DNA of 59,572 nt from Devosia psychrophila. GTDB taxonomy: Bacteria > Pseudomonadota > Alphaproteobacteria > Rhizobiales > Devosiaceae. Positions 20,970 through 29,234 of the stretch are shown here, piece after piece. Every line of letters starts with the position of its first letter. Within the stretch, counting starts at the first letter, position 1. The position numbers and the translations under genes are program-made. The notes below the pieces were generated by a model that saw only the letters and a program-made list of their open reading frames with translations, was not told the origin of the DNA and made no database searches. The stretch is from NCBI RefSeq assembly GCF_000971275.1, contig NZ_LAPV01000010.1:1-59572 (forward strand), written 5' to 3'.

Positions 20970-20998
20970 CATATGAACTCTATCAGACAGATAGACAA
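20970..20998 (-). promoter_or_regulatory. Promoter of small RNA copy 2, with spacer palindrome
   Basis: Minus-strand TTGTCT (20998-20993) and CATATG (20975-20970) are 17 bp apart. The spacer contains CTATC-N5-GATAG (20980-20994), a different inverted repeat from that of copy 1. A further palindrome, TGACATGTCA, lies just upstream (21008-21017). Confidence 0.5.
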
Positions 20999-21043
20999 TG
21001 CAATGTCTGACATGTCAGCCATGCGTTTCTGCCGGAGGTGTGG

Positions 21044-21156
21044 AAAAGAATATGGCCCCGCTCGAGGGGAGAGCGGAGCCATAAGTTGCGAGAACAGGTC
21101 TCGCAAGGAGGGAACGCAGCAGGGCGCAAGGGAGAAGGAGGCGCACCCGCTGTGTA
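21044..21156 (-). ncRNA. Candidate CCUCC-bearing small RNA (fourth of cluster)
   Basis: A good minus-strand promoter (TTGTTG at 21191-21186, 17-bp spacer, TATATG at 21168-21163) precedes about 113 bases that end in a 12-bp stem (GAGCGGGGCCAT pairing with ATGGCTCCGCTC) and TTCTTTTCC. Inside are a loop with CCUCCUUCUCCC closed by GGGTGC/GCGCCC, a CCCUCC tract, and a hairpin TTGCGAGA / TCTCGCAA. It looks like a shorter, diverged relative of the two copies downstream. No open frame fits. Confidence 0.6.
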
Positions 21157-21162
21157 AGAAGG

Positions 21163-21191
21163 CATATAGGCGCTGAGCTTCTGCCCAACAA
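21163..21191 (-). promoter_or_regulatory. Promoter of the fourth small RNA
   Basis: TTGTTG and TATATG on the minus strand, spaced 17 bp, 60 bases downstream of the corA stop codon. Form and spacing match the promoter of copy 1. Confidence 0.55.
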
Positions 21192-21250
21192 TTGGGCGCG
21201 TAGCATGTTAGTTATGCACCAGGCGCATACGATTTGGGCTTTGCTCGCTC

Positions 21251-22243
21251 CTACAGCCAGCCCCGGCGCTTGAAGAAGAGATATGGGAAGATAGCCGAGG
21301 CAATCATGGCGCAGATCGCGAGCGGATAGCCGAACTGCCACGCCAGTTCAGGCATGTGCTCGAAGTTCATGCCGTAGATCGACGCCACAAGCGTCGGCGG
21401 CAGGAAAATAACCGCAGCCACCGAGAAGATCTTGATGATCTGGTTCTGCTCGAGGTTGATCAGCCCCAGGGTGGCATCAAGCAGGAATGTGACCTTGTTG
21501 GACATGAAGCTGGCGTGGTCGCCCAACGCAGACGCGTCGCGTTGCAAGACCTTGAAGTCCTGGCGAATGTCGCGCATCGCCTTGGCGTCAGGGTTGTTGC
21601 TGGTCTGATGAAAGGTCGTCAGCCGCAGGATGCTGACCAAGCTCTCGCGGACCAGGGTCAGCATGTCGCCCTTATTGCCGATTTTTTCGATCAGGGCTTC
21701 GAGATTGCGGGCCTTGCGGGCGGCTCCTTTGACGCGTGGACGAAATACATCGCGCGAGATGGCGTCCAGTTCCTCGCCGGTGGTTTCCAACACCTGCGCC
21801 AGCCGATCGATGAATGCCTCAAGCAGGCCGACCATGACATGCTCCCCGGTGGGCAGGGGGCGGCCCCCTGTCCGTGTGGCGGCGGCTTCGAAGATCGCGA
21901 AGGGGCGAGGCTCAGAATAGCGGATGGTAACGAGCGTCTTGTCGGTCAGAACGAATGTGACTGGCGTCTTGATCGGGTCATGCTCATGCAGATTGGTCAG
22001 CACGGTGAGGGTCATGAACTCGGCATTGGCCTCACTGTAGAGGCGGGCCGACGGTTCGATGTCTTTCATTTCGTCGCGTGTTGGCACGAGGATGCCAAGG
22101 CAGCTTTCGACGAAGTGCTCTTCTTCGCGGGTCGGGTTGATCAGGTCATACCAGATCGCGTTGTCGAAACCGGTGCGGTCGGACAGGCCATCGGTGATCG
22201 AGCAATTCAGGTGCGTGCCGGAAGTGGTGTAGATACGCAGCAT
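21251..22243 (-). CDS. corA: CorA-family magnesium/divalent cation channel
   Basis: This 330-residue protein has a long acidic cytoplasmic domain and two C-terminal helices. The first (about 272-292) ends with the YGMNF signature of CorA selectivity filters; the last helix (about 305-323) is followed by the basic tail FFKRRGWL. CorA pentamers import Mg2+ (also Co2+, Ni2+). AAAGGA precedes the ATG. I looked for an Mg-sensing leader in the 220 bases upstream and could not recognise one. Confidence 0.95.
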   Translation of the reverse strand: MLRIYTTSGTHLNCSITDGLSDRTGFDNAIWYDLINPTREEEHFVESCLGILVPTRDEMKDIEPSARLYSEANAEFMTLTVLTNLHEHDPIKTPVTFVLTDKTLVTIRYSEPRPFAIFEAAATRTGGRPLPTGEHVMVGLLEAFIDRLAQVLETTGEELDAISRDVFRPRVKGAARKARNLEALIEKIGNKGDMLTLVRESLVSILRLTTFHQTSNNPDAKAMRDIRQDFKVLQRDASALGDHASFMSNKVTFLLDATLGLINLEQNQIIKIFSVAAVIFLPPTLVASIYGMNFEHMPELAWQFGYPLAICAMIASAIFPYLFFKRRGWL

Positions 22244-22465
22244 ATTGAGGTCCTTTGCACGGGCAACCCAGCCCGCCGGACCTCGAGGTCACGACGTGGT
22301 TCGGGCGGTCCGCAATCTAGATCGACTTCGGGAGTCGGGGTTCACAGTCGTGTCCTAGGGTTGTCAACGACCTGGCAGAAATGCGCCCGAGACCGAAGGT
22401 CGTCAAGGTGCAAATACCGCTGAGGGGGTCGCAAGTTAGTGTGGCCCGCGGCGCTTCTAGCGGAG

Positions 22466-23359
22466 CTAGAAGCTCCACTCCCTGGCCTTAGCGACAAGGA
22501 AGTCGCGGAACACGCCGACGCGTTTGGAATTTTTCAGCGCGGGCGGATACACGAAGTAGGCCTCGTAGGCGGGCAGCTCGATATCGGGCAGCACTTGCAC
22601 CAGACCGTCTTCGCTTTCCGTGACATAGTCGGGCAGCATGGCGATGCCGGTGCCGGCGCGGCAGGCCTGCATCATGCCGTTGATGGCGTTGACCTTTAGC
22701 GCGGCGCGGCGCGGGCTTGAGTCAGTGCGGCCCATGCGCTCGAGGAAGTTGATATCGCCGAGGTAGGACGGCACCGGCTCGCCGAAGCTGATGATGCGGT
22801 GATCGTCGAGCTGTTCGCCGCTGGCGGGCATGCCGTATTCGGCGATGTACTTTTTGGACGCGTAGAAGTGGTTGTGCACCGTGAACAGCTTGCGCTGGAT
22901 CATCTCGGACTGGTTCGGGCGATGCAGGCGGATGGCAACGTCGGCCTCGCGCATTGCCAGATCGAGCTCGGCGTCGTTGAGGCGGATTTCGAGCTGGATC
23001 AGCGGATAGAGCTTGAGGAATTCGTCAAGCCGCGACGATAGCCAGGTTGAGCCAATACCCACCGTGGTGGTGACGATGAGAGGGCCGGTCGGGACGTCCT
23101 GACTTTCGGACATCTGGGTTTCCACCTGCTGCAGCTCCCAGTGCATGCGGTGGGCGGTGCGGAACAGTTGCTCGCCGACCTCGGTGAGAACCAGGCCGCG
23201 GGCATGGCGGATGAAGAGCTTGAGGCCCAGATCATCTTCCAGCGCCGAAATCTGCCGGCTGACAGCCGACTGGCTCATGCCCAGCTTTTCGGCGGCGTGC
23301 GTGAAACTGCCCGACTCGGCGGCGGTGTGGAAAATCCGGAGTTTGTCCCAGTCGAGCAT
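22466..23359 (-). CDS. LysR-family regulator, LsrB/VtlR-like
   Basis: This 297-residue LysR protein has a winged HTH (about 5-62, FTHAAEKLGMSQSAVSRQIS) and a substrate-binding domain. It sits just downstream of trxB on the same strand. As I recall, this is the position of lsrB in Sinorhizobium and vtlR in Brucella and Agrobacterium, which control redox genes, small proteins and AbcR small RNAs. Only one cysteine is present (C232), whereas redox-sensing cysteines are reported for LsrB. Orthology is inferred from position and N-terminal likeness. Confidence 0.85.
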   Translation of the reverse strand: MLDWDKLRIFHTAAESGSFTHAAEKLGMSQSAVSRQISALEDDLGLKLFIRHARGLVLTEVGEQLFRTAHRMHWELQQVETQMSESQDVPTGPLIVTTTVGIGSTWLSSRLDEFLKLYPLIQLEIRLNDAELDLAMREADVAIRLHRPNQSEMIQRKLFTVHNHFYASKKYIAEYGMPASGEQLDDHRIISFGEPVPSYLGDINFLERMGRTDSSPRRAALKVNAINGMMQACRAGTGIAMLPDYVTESEDGLVQVLPDIELPAYEAYFVYPPALKNSKRVGVFRDFLVAKAREWSF

Positions 23360-23391
23360 TTCTTTTGACGCTTTCTAGTTGGGTCGGCTTG

Positions 23392-24342
23392 TTACTCCGC
23401 CGCTTCGGCGAGTTCGTGTTCAGCGAGGTATCGTTCAGCTTCCAGCGCCGCCATGCAACCCATTCCAGCGGCCGTGATTGCCTGACGGTAAACGTCGTCG
23501 GCCACATCTCCAGCGGCAAACACGCCGGGAATGTTGGTTTCGGTGGTTCCCGGCTTCACCTGCAGGTAGCCGCCGGGCTTCATGTCGAGCTTGCCGGCAA
23601 AGATCGAGGTTGCCGGAGCGTGGCCGATGGCGATGAAGATACCGTCGATCGGCTGCTCGTATGTACGATTTGTGACGGTATCACGAAGTGTCACGGAGTT
23701 GACCGATGGCGGCATGGCCGAGCCACCGATTTCGGCGATCTCATGGTTCCAGCGCACTTCGATCTTGGGATGCTTGAACAGGCGTTCCTGCAGGATGCGC
23801 TCAGCGCGGAACTCGTTGCGGCGATGGATCAGGATGACCTTGGAGGCGAAATTGGTGAGGAACAAGGCTTCCTCGACTGCGGTATTTCCACCGCCGACGA
23901 CCAGCACTTCCTTGTTGCGATAGAAGAAGCCATCGCAGGTAGCGCAAGCCGAGACGCCAAAGCCCTGGAATTTCTGCTCGCTCGGCAGGCCCAGCCATTT
24001 GGCCTGGGCGCCAGTAGCGATGATGATGCTATCGGCTGTGTAGACCTCGCCGCTATCGCTGGTCAGCACGAAGGGATGCCTGTCGAAATCGACACTGACG
24101 ATCAGGTCGTTGATGATGCGCGTGCCAACATGTTCGGCCTGTGCCTTCATCTGGTCCATGAGCCATGGGCCCTGGATGACGTCGGCAAAACCGGGATAAT
24201 TCTCGACGTCGGTAGTAATGGTCAGCTGGCCGCCTGGCTGCAGACCCTGAATCATCACCGGTTCCAGCATGGCACGCGCCGCGTAGATCGCAGCGGTGTA
24301 GCCGGCAGGGCCAGACCCGATAATGATGACTTTCGCGTGCAT
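23392..24342 (-). CDS. trxB: Thioredoxin-disulfide reductase
   Basis: This 316-residue FAD enzyme passes electrons from NADPH to thioredoxin. Visible are the FAD motif GSGPAGYTAAIYAARA, the redox-active CATC (C133 and C136), the NADPH motif VVGGGNTAVEEALFL, and the C-terminal FAD motif GVFAAGDVADD. The ATG at 24342 has GGAG nine bases upstream; the TTG at 24360 is less likely. The LysR gene follows after 32 bases. The leader contains palindromes at 24422-24451 and 24481-24499. Confidence 0.97.
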   Translation of the reverse strand: MHAKVIIIGSGPAGYTAAIYAARAMLEPVMIQGLQPGGQLTITTDVENYPGFADVIQGPWLMDQMKAQAEHVGTRIINDLIVSVDFDRHPFVLTSDSGEVYTADSIIIATGAQAKWLGLPSEQKFQGFGVSACATCDGFFYRNKEVLVVGGGNTAVEEALFLTNFASKVILIHRRNEFRAERILQERLFKHPKIEVRWNHEIAEIGGSAMPPSVNSVTLRDTVTNRTYEQPIDGIFIAIGHAPATSIFAGKLDMKPGGYLQVKPGTTETNIPGVFAAGDVADDVYRQAITAAGMGCMAALEAERYLAEHELAEAAE

Positions 24343-24421
24343 CGCGACGCTCTCCGACAAATGCGAGTAGTTCCTCTGCCGCTAGTTAAAGGGCGAAGGA
24401 GCACTCTTTCAAGGCAAACTG

Positions 24422-24451
24422 TGTTTTCACAGGGCATGTGCCTGTGAAACA
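24422..24451. promoter_or_regulatory. Long inverted repeat between trxB and greA
   Basis: TGTTTTCACAGG (24422-24433) and CCTGTGAAACA (24441-24451) form a near-perfect inverted repeat with a 7-base spacer, about 80 bases upstream of trxB. A second one, ATGCCC-N7-GGGCAT, lies at 24481-24499. Position suggests an operator for trxB or the end of greA; neither has a T-run. Confidence 0.45.
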
Positions 24452-24589
24452 GACGTAAATATCACACCAGAAGCAGGCGAATGCCCGAACATTGGGCATG
24501 GCGCGCCGAACGCGACGGCAGATAGTGCCGCGTGCGCCCTTTTTGCCATGTCCGAATCGTAGACAACGCCAGTGCCGCCTGAAGAAGGG

Positions 24590-25063
24590 TCAGACGTATT
24601 TAATCTTGAGGATTTCGTAGCTTCGGGCGCCGCCGGGAGCTGACACCTCGAACGAGTCGCCCTCTTCCTTGCCGATCATGGCGCGGGCGATGGGCGAGGA
24701 AATCGAGATGCGGCCGCCCGAAGCGTCAGCCTCAGGATCGCCGACGACCTGATAGGTTTTCTCTTCCTCGGTCGCTTCGTCAATATAGGTTACCGTGGCG
24801 CCGAACTTGACGGTGGTGCCGCTCAGCTTGCTGATGTCGATGACATCGGCGAGCGCCAGGATGGTCTCGAGTTCCTTGATGCGGCCTTCGTTGAGGCTCT
24901 GCTGTTCCTTGGCAGCCGAATACTCAGCGTTTTCGGACAGATCTCCATGGGCGCGTGCCTCAGAGATCGCCTCGACGATGCGTCGGCGCTCGCTGGCAGT
25001 ACGGTGCTCATATTCGGCGGCCAGGGCCTTTTGGCCACCGATCGTCATAGGGATCTTTTCCAT
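24590..25063 (-). CDS. greA: Transcription elongation factor GreA
   Basis: This 157-residue protein stimulates RNA-polymerase cleavage of backtracked transcripts. It has the N-terminal coiled coil with the acidic tip ([21 protein letters not shown]) and the C-terminal FKBP-like domain ending in [10 protein letters not shown]. The length is normal for GreA. The ATG at 25063 has GGAGGCGACGAA upstream; the in-frame extension to 25201 lacks family likeness. Confidence 0.97.
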   Translation of the reverse strand: MEKIPMTIGGQKALAAEYEHRTASERRRIVEAISEARAHGDLSENAEYSAAKEQQSLNEGRIKELETILALADVIDISKLSGTTVKFGATVTYIDEATEEEKTYQVVGDPEADASGGRISISSPIARAMIGKEEGDSFEVSAPGGARSYEILKIKYV

Positions 25064-25530
25064 TTCGTCGCCTCCAAGCGGCACGTCATTCAATAGGCTA
25101 ACCCCCAGCCAAATCCGTTCGGCAAAGCGCTTCACGATTAGTCTTGTGGGGGAGATGGGCGCAAACTGCCCGCCCGCCGCGTCGCGGTCAAGCGGGTGCA
25201 TGCGAACAAGATGGTCATGTTCACACGCACAATCAAGTTTTAGCGCAGTTTGAAGCGAAAGCGGCAGTTAATTCATTAGGGAGGATGATGTGGCTGCGAG
25301 CGATCTTGCCACTCGGCCATAGGCCTCATGGCCTTCTGACCTGAGATTGCTCCACTGGAGCAATCTTGCCGCGCAGCGGCCGGTCGCCACTCGAGCACAG
25401 CTCTCGTGGCCTCCTCACCTGAAATTGCTCCGCTGGAGTGATTTCGCCCCTAAGGGCCGATGAGGAGTGTCACAAAATTGTAATGTCCGTATGGCCATTG
25501 GCGCCAAACGTGTTGCCCGGGGGAGCTCCC
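25064..25530. other. Intergenic region with duplicated palindromic unit
   Basis: The 467 bases between divergent greA and ppk2 contain no convincing gene. The right half holds the tandem repeat described at 25308-25448; the left half must contain the greA promoter, which I cannot place with confidence. Confidence 0.5.
25308..25448. repeat. Tandem imperfect repeat, period 77 bp
   Basis: Two units start at GCCACTCG (25308 and 25385) and share GGCCT-CT-ACCTGA-ATTGCTCC-CTGGAG. Each has a palindromic core; in the first it is GATTGCTCCA C TGGAGCAATC (25345-25365). A related block is present near 18737. This looks like a dispersed REP-like family. Confidence 0.6.
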
Positions 25531-26442
25531 ATGACCAGTCCTGATCTGCAAGCCGAACTTGACCGTATCCGCCAAGAAATTTCCGACAGTTTCGACGAGG
25601 AACTGGAGCTGCAGTTCGAGGACGACCAGCTGGAAATGCTGGCTGGCGAAAATCGGCCCGGCGGCAAGACGCTGGACCGGCGCATTTATTTCCGGGAACT
25701 GTTCCGGCTGCAGCACGAGTTGGTGCGGCTGCAGGACTGGATCTCGCATAACAAGCTCAAAGTTGCGGTGGTGTTCGAGGGTCGCGATTCAGCCGGCAAG
25801 GGCGGCGCCATCAAGCGCATTACGCAGCGTCTCAATCCGCGCGTCTGCCGCGTGGTGGCGCTGCCGGCGCCGAGTGATCGCGAAAAGTCTCAGTGGTATT
25901 TCCAGCGCTATGTGCCGCACCTGCCGGCGGCCGGCGAAATGGTGCTGTTCGATCGCTCCTGGTACAATCGGGCCGGCGTCGAAAGAGTGATGGGCTTCTG
26001 CAACCCAGACGAGTTGGAAGAGTTTTTCCGCTCGGTGCCGGAATTCGAGAAGATGCTGGTCCGCTCGGGCATCATCCTGATCAAGTTCTGGTTTTCGATC
26101 AGCAACGAGGAGCAGGAATTCCGCTTCAAGATGCGCATCGAGGACCCGCTCAAGCAGTGGAAACTGTCACCGATGGACATGGAATCCCGCCGCCACTGGG
26201 AAGATTACACCCGGGCCAAGGAAGACATGTTCAACCGCACGCATACCTCGGATTCGCCATGGTGGGTGGTGGAGGCCGACGACAAGAAGCGGGCGCGTCT
26301 CAATGTCATCGCGCATCTGCTTGACGCCATCCCCTATGGCGACGTGCCCAAGCAGGAGGTGATCCTTCCCGATCGCATCCGGCATCCCGATTATGCCCGT
26401 GGCCCGGTGCCACAGGGCATGAAGGTGAAGCCGGTTTACTGA
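25531..26442 (+). CDS. ppk2: Polyphosphate kinase 2
   Basis: This 303-residue PPK2 moves phosphate between polyphosphate and nucleoside phosphates. It has Walker A FEGRDSAGKGG (82-92), the lid with DREKSQWYFQRY, Walker B LFDRSWYNRAGVE, and DPLKQWKLSPMDMESRRHWEDY, as in one-domain PPK2 enzymes. The ATG at 25531 has GGGGGAG upstream and removes an unrelated 31-residue extension. It may belong with the oxidoreductase gene 34 bases downstream. Confidence 0.95.
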   Translation: MTSPDLQAELDRIRQEISDSFDEELELQFEDDQLEMLAGENRPGGKTLDRRIYFRELFRLQHELVRLQDWISHNKLKVAVVFEGRDSAGKGGAIKRITQRLNPRVCRVVALPAPSDREKSQWYFQRYVPHLPAAGEMVLFDRSWYNRAGVERVMGFCNPDELEEFFRSVPEFEKMLVRSGIILIKFWFSISNEEQEFRFKMRIEDPLKQWKLSPMDMESRRHWEDYTRAKEDMFNRTHTSDSPWWVVEADDKKRARLNVIAHLLDAIPYGDVPKQEVILPDRIRHPDYARGPVPQGMKVKPVY

Positions 26443-26446
26443 GGCA

Positions 26447-26474
26447 TTCACCTCTTCCTCCAAAGTGAGGTGAA
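26447..26474 (+). promoter_or_regulatory. Hairpin that pairs with the ribosome site of the next gene
   Basis: TTCACCTC (26447-26454) is the exact complement of GAGGTGAA (26467-26474), the ribosome site of the GTG start at 26477. The 12-base loop makes an 8-bp hairpin possible in the mRNA. Confidence 0.45.
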
Positions 26475-26476
26475 GA

Positions 26477-28714
26477 GTGCTTGCACCCGGAGCGGGCTGC
26501 GCCGACAATGGCGGCGCAGCAAGCCGGAGCAGTGCATTGGCCGATACCAGCCACATCGTGGGCGGAGGACCCAAGAAGGTCCTCTATACTCTCGCCACCA
26601 TCGCGCGCATGGGTGTCGGCAAGGCCGGCAAGGCGCTGACCGCCAAGAATGCCTGCAAGGCCTGTGCCTACGGCATGGGCGGGCAGCGCGGCGGCATGAC
26701 CAATGAACTCAATGAGTTTCCATCGGTCTGCAACAAGAGCGTGCAGGCGCAATCCACCGACATCCAGCCGGCGATTCCGCACGAGGTGTTTGCCCATCCG
26801 CTGACCGACCTGCAGGAGCTGAGCGGGCGCGAGATGGAGCATCTGGGGCGGCTGGGGACACCGCTGTTCAAGCGCGCAGGCACTGACCGGTTCGAGCCGG
26901 TGGATTGGGAGTTCGCGATTTCCCATGCCGTTGGCAAGCTCAAGGCGACCGATCCGAAGCGGAGCTTTTTCTATTCGTCAGGTCGGTCGTCCAACGAGGC
27001 CGGGTTTATCTTCCAGTTGCTGGCGCGAGCCTATGGCACCAACAACGTCAACAACTGCTCGTATTATTGCCACCAGGCCACCAGCGAAGGCCTGGCAACG
27101 ACGATCGGCAAGGCGACCTCCAGCGTCGAGCTGGAAGACCTGACCGGGGCGGACCTGATCTTCGTGATCGGCGCCAACCCGTCCTCGAACCATCCGCGCT
27201 TCATTCATATGCTGAAGAACTGCCGCGAGCGGGGCGGGCAGGTCATCGTCATCAATCCTGCGAAGGAGCCGGGGCTGGTGAAGTTCGCGGTGCCGAAGTC
27301 GCCGAGCTCGATGCTCAAGGGCGGCAGCGAGATCGCTTCAGATTACGTGCAGCCGCGCATCGGCAGCGACATCGCGCTGATGAAGGGCGTTGCCAAGGCG
27401 GTGCTGGAGCTGGGGCTGGCCGATACCGGATTCATCGTGGCGCATAGTTCGGGGTTTGAGACCTTTCACGGCGATATTGATGCGCTGAGCTGGGAGACGA
27501 TTGTCGAGGCCTGCGGCATTTCACGTATCGAGATCGAACATATCGCGCGTCAGTATGGCCGGGCGAAGCACGCGGTGTTTGCCTGGGGTATGGGCATGAC
27601 GCATCACATCCATGGCGTGGCCAATGTGGAGGCGATTGCCAACCTCGCGATGCTGCGCGGCATGGTGGGCAAGCGCTTTGCCGGGCTGTTGCCGCTGCGC
27701 GGGCATTCCAACGTGCAGGGCATTGGCACCATTGGGGTCAAGCCGGTGCTGGCCAAGGATGTGCTGGAAAAGATGGAAGCCGCATTCGGGGTCAAGTTTC
27801 CCGAGGAGAAGGGCTTCGACACCATGGCCTGCCTCAAGGCGGCGGAAGCGGGCGATGTCGACAGCGCCGTCATCATGGGGGGCAACCTTTGGGGCGCTAC
27901 ACCCGATACCGCCTTTGCCAGCCGGGCCATGGGAGCCATCGGGTTCAAGCTGTTCCTCACCACAACGCTCAACATGGGCCATGTGCATGGGCTGGGCGAT
28001 GGCGAGGTAATGATCTTGCCGGTGACGGCGCGCGACGAGGAGTGGGAGCCGACGACGCAGGAGTCGATGTTCAACTATGTGCGGCTATCGGATGGCGGCA
28101 TTCGGCGGCTGGACAATGTGCGGCCGGAAAGCTGGATCCTGGGGGAAATTGGGCAGGGTCTGATGCCCAACTCGCCGATCCAGTTCAAGGCGTTCAGCGC
28201 CCATTCCAAGGTGCGCGACGCGATTGCCAATATCGTGCCCGGCATGGAGGAACTGGCCGATATCGACGTGGCCAAGCGCGAGTTCCACATCAAGAGCCGG
28301 GTGATGCATACGCCTGAATTCGGTACGCTGGACGGCAAGGCGCATTTCGTAGTGACGCCACTGCCGGTTTTGCAGCGCGAGCGCCTGACGCTGGCGACGA
28401 TGCGCAGCGAGGGCCAGTTCAACACCATCATCTATGAGGAAAAGGACAGCTATCGCGGCGGCGCCGGGCGGCATGCGGTTTTTCTCAATGGCGAGGACAT
28501 GGCGGCGTTCGGGGTGAGCGAAGGCCAGTCGGTGACGCTGGCGTCGGATGTCGGTCGAATGACTGCGGTGGTCACCCTGTTCGACTTGCCGCGCGGCAGT
28601 GCGATGGCTTATTATCCCGAAGCTAACATATTGGTTGGGACCGAAGTTGATCCCCGAAGCAAAACTCCGGCGTTCAAGTCGGTGCCGGTCTGGATCGAGA
28701 CTTTACCGGCTTAA
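26477..28714 (+). CDS. FdhF/YdeP-family molybdopterin oxidoreductase
   Basis: This 745-residue protein resembles the formate-dehydrogenase-alpha-like YdeP group. It has an N-terminal Cys cluster (C60, C63, C85) that may hold an Fe-S centre, then MGD-binding regions: SSGRSSNEAGFIFQLLARAYG, NNCSYYCHQATSEGLA (position of the metal ligand), FVIGANPSSNHPR, and a C-terminal cap. No signal peptide is visible, so it is probably cytoplasmic. E. coli YdeP is linked to acid resistance; the substrate is unknown. The start is a GTG with GAGGTGAAGA. It follows ppk2 closely. Confidence 0.9.
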   Translation: MLAPGAGCADNGGAASRSSALADTSHIVGGGPKKVLYTLATIARMGVGKAGKALTAKNACKACAYGMGGQRGGMTNELNEFPSVCNKSVQAQSTDIQPAIPHEVFAHPLTDLQELSGREMEHLGRLGTPLFKRAGTDRFEPVDWEFAISHAVGKLKATDPKRSFFYSSGRSSNEAGFIFQLLARAYGTNNVNNCSYYCHQATSEGLATTIGKATSSVELEDLTGADLIFVIGANPSSNHPRFIHMLKNCRERGGQVIVINPAKEPGLVKFAVPKSPSSMLKGGSEIASDYVQPRIGSDIALMKGVAKAVLELGLADTGFIVAHSSGFETFHGDIDALSWETIVEACGISRIEIEHIARQYGRAKHAVFAWGMGMTHHIHGVANVEAIANLAMLRGMVGKRFAGLLPLRGHSNVQGIGTIGVKPVLAKDVLEKMEAAFGVKFPEEKGFDTMACLKAAEAGDVDSAVIMGGNLWGATPDTAFASRAMGAIGFKLFLTTTLNMGHVHGLGDGEVMILPVTARDEEWEPTTQESMFNYVRLSDGGIRRLDNVRPESWILGEIGQGLMPNSPIQFKAFSAHSKVRDAIANIVPGMEELADIDVAKREFHIKSRVMHTPEFGTLDGKAHFVVTPLPVLQRERLTLATMRSEGQFNTIIYEEKDSYRGGAGRHAVFLNGEDMAAFGVSEGQSVTLASDVGRMTAVVTLFDLPRGSAMAYYPEANILVGTEVDPRSKTPAFKSVPVWIETLPA

Positions 28715-28793
28715 CATAGCGACGCGTTAGTTAATTGCCGCTCGGTTGCCATACAATATCCGCCAGGCCCCGGGCATGGGGCGCTGACAAGCG

Positions 28794-29201
28794 TCAGGCC
28801 GATTTCGATCCGGGTTTAAGCGAGGCTGTCAGCAGGCGGCGGAAGCTCTTGCAATCCAGATGCGTCGGGGCGGGACAGTCTGCAACATGCTGCAGGGTAT
28901 CGCGCAGTTCGCCGAGCCGGCGGATTTGGACATCGATTTTCGCGGCCTGGTGGCGCAGCTGCGCTCGCGGAAGCTCGGGCCGGGCCTTGCCGCCGAACAT
29001 CCCCGCGATTTCATCCAGCGTAAACCCCGCAGATTTGCTCAGGGCAATCAGCGCAAGCTGCAGGAGCACGTCGGGCTCGTACTGACGTCGCAGTCCCTTG
29101 CGGCCGGCCGAAGAAATCAGGGCAATATCTTCGTAGTAACGCAGGGTAGACGGGCTGTTGCCGGTCCGTTCGACGACCTCGCCGATATCGAGCAGATTCA
29201 T
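28794..29201 (-). CDS. MerR-family transcriptional regulator
   Basis: This 135-residue protein has a MerR HTH and wing (MNLLDIGEVVERTGNSPSTLRYYEDIALI) and a dimerisation helix. The C-terminal part has two cysteines (in ADCPAPTHLDCKSF), too few for the SoxR iron-sulfur cluster, so a different thiol or ligand is sensed. It is divergent from an MFS gene with a 19-bp-spacer promoter between them, the standard MerR layout. The start at 29201 is used because residues before it overlap the -35 hexamer. Confidence 0.9.
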   Translation of the reverse strand: MNLLDIGEVVERTGNSPSTLRYYEDIALISSAGRKGLRRQYEPDVLLQLALIALSKSAGFTLDEIAGMFGGKARPELPRAQLRHQAAKIDVQIRRLGELRDTLQHVADCPAPTHLDCKSFRRLLTASLKPGSKSA

Positions 29202-29203
29202 TC

Positions 29204-29234
29204 TTGACCTCAAGTTGACTTGAATTCGTAGAGT
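29204..29234 (+). promoter_or_regulatory. MerR-type promoter with 19-bp spacer
   Basis: -35 TTGACC (29204-29209), a 19-bp spacer and -10 TAGAGT (29229-29234) drive the MFS gene. The spacer holds the dyad CTCAAGTTGACTTGAA (29209-29224), very near the known SoxR-box shape. The over-long spacer is corrected by MerR proteins through DNA untwisting. Confidence 0.85.

Noticed and set aside
20687..21106. 139-codon minus-strand frame with YPPP repeats
   Set aside because: Same reason: it lies over small RNA copy 2 and its terminator.
22244..22465. Magnesium riboswitch upstream of corA
   Set aside because: No ykoK/M-box or mgtA-like conserved core could be recognised.
28794..29201. Naming the MerR gene soxR
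   Set aside because: The SoxR-like dyad is present, but the four-cysteine cluster is missing.
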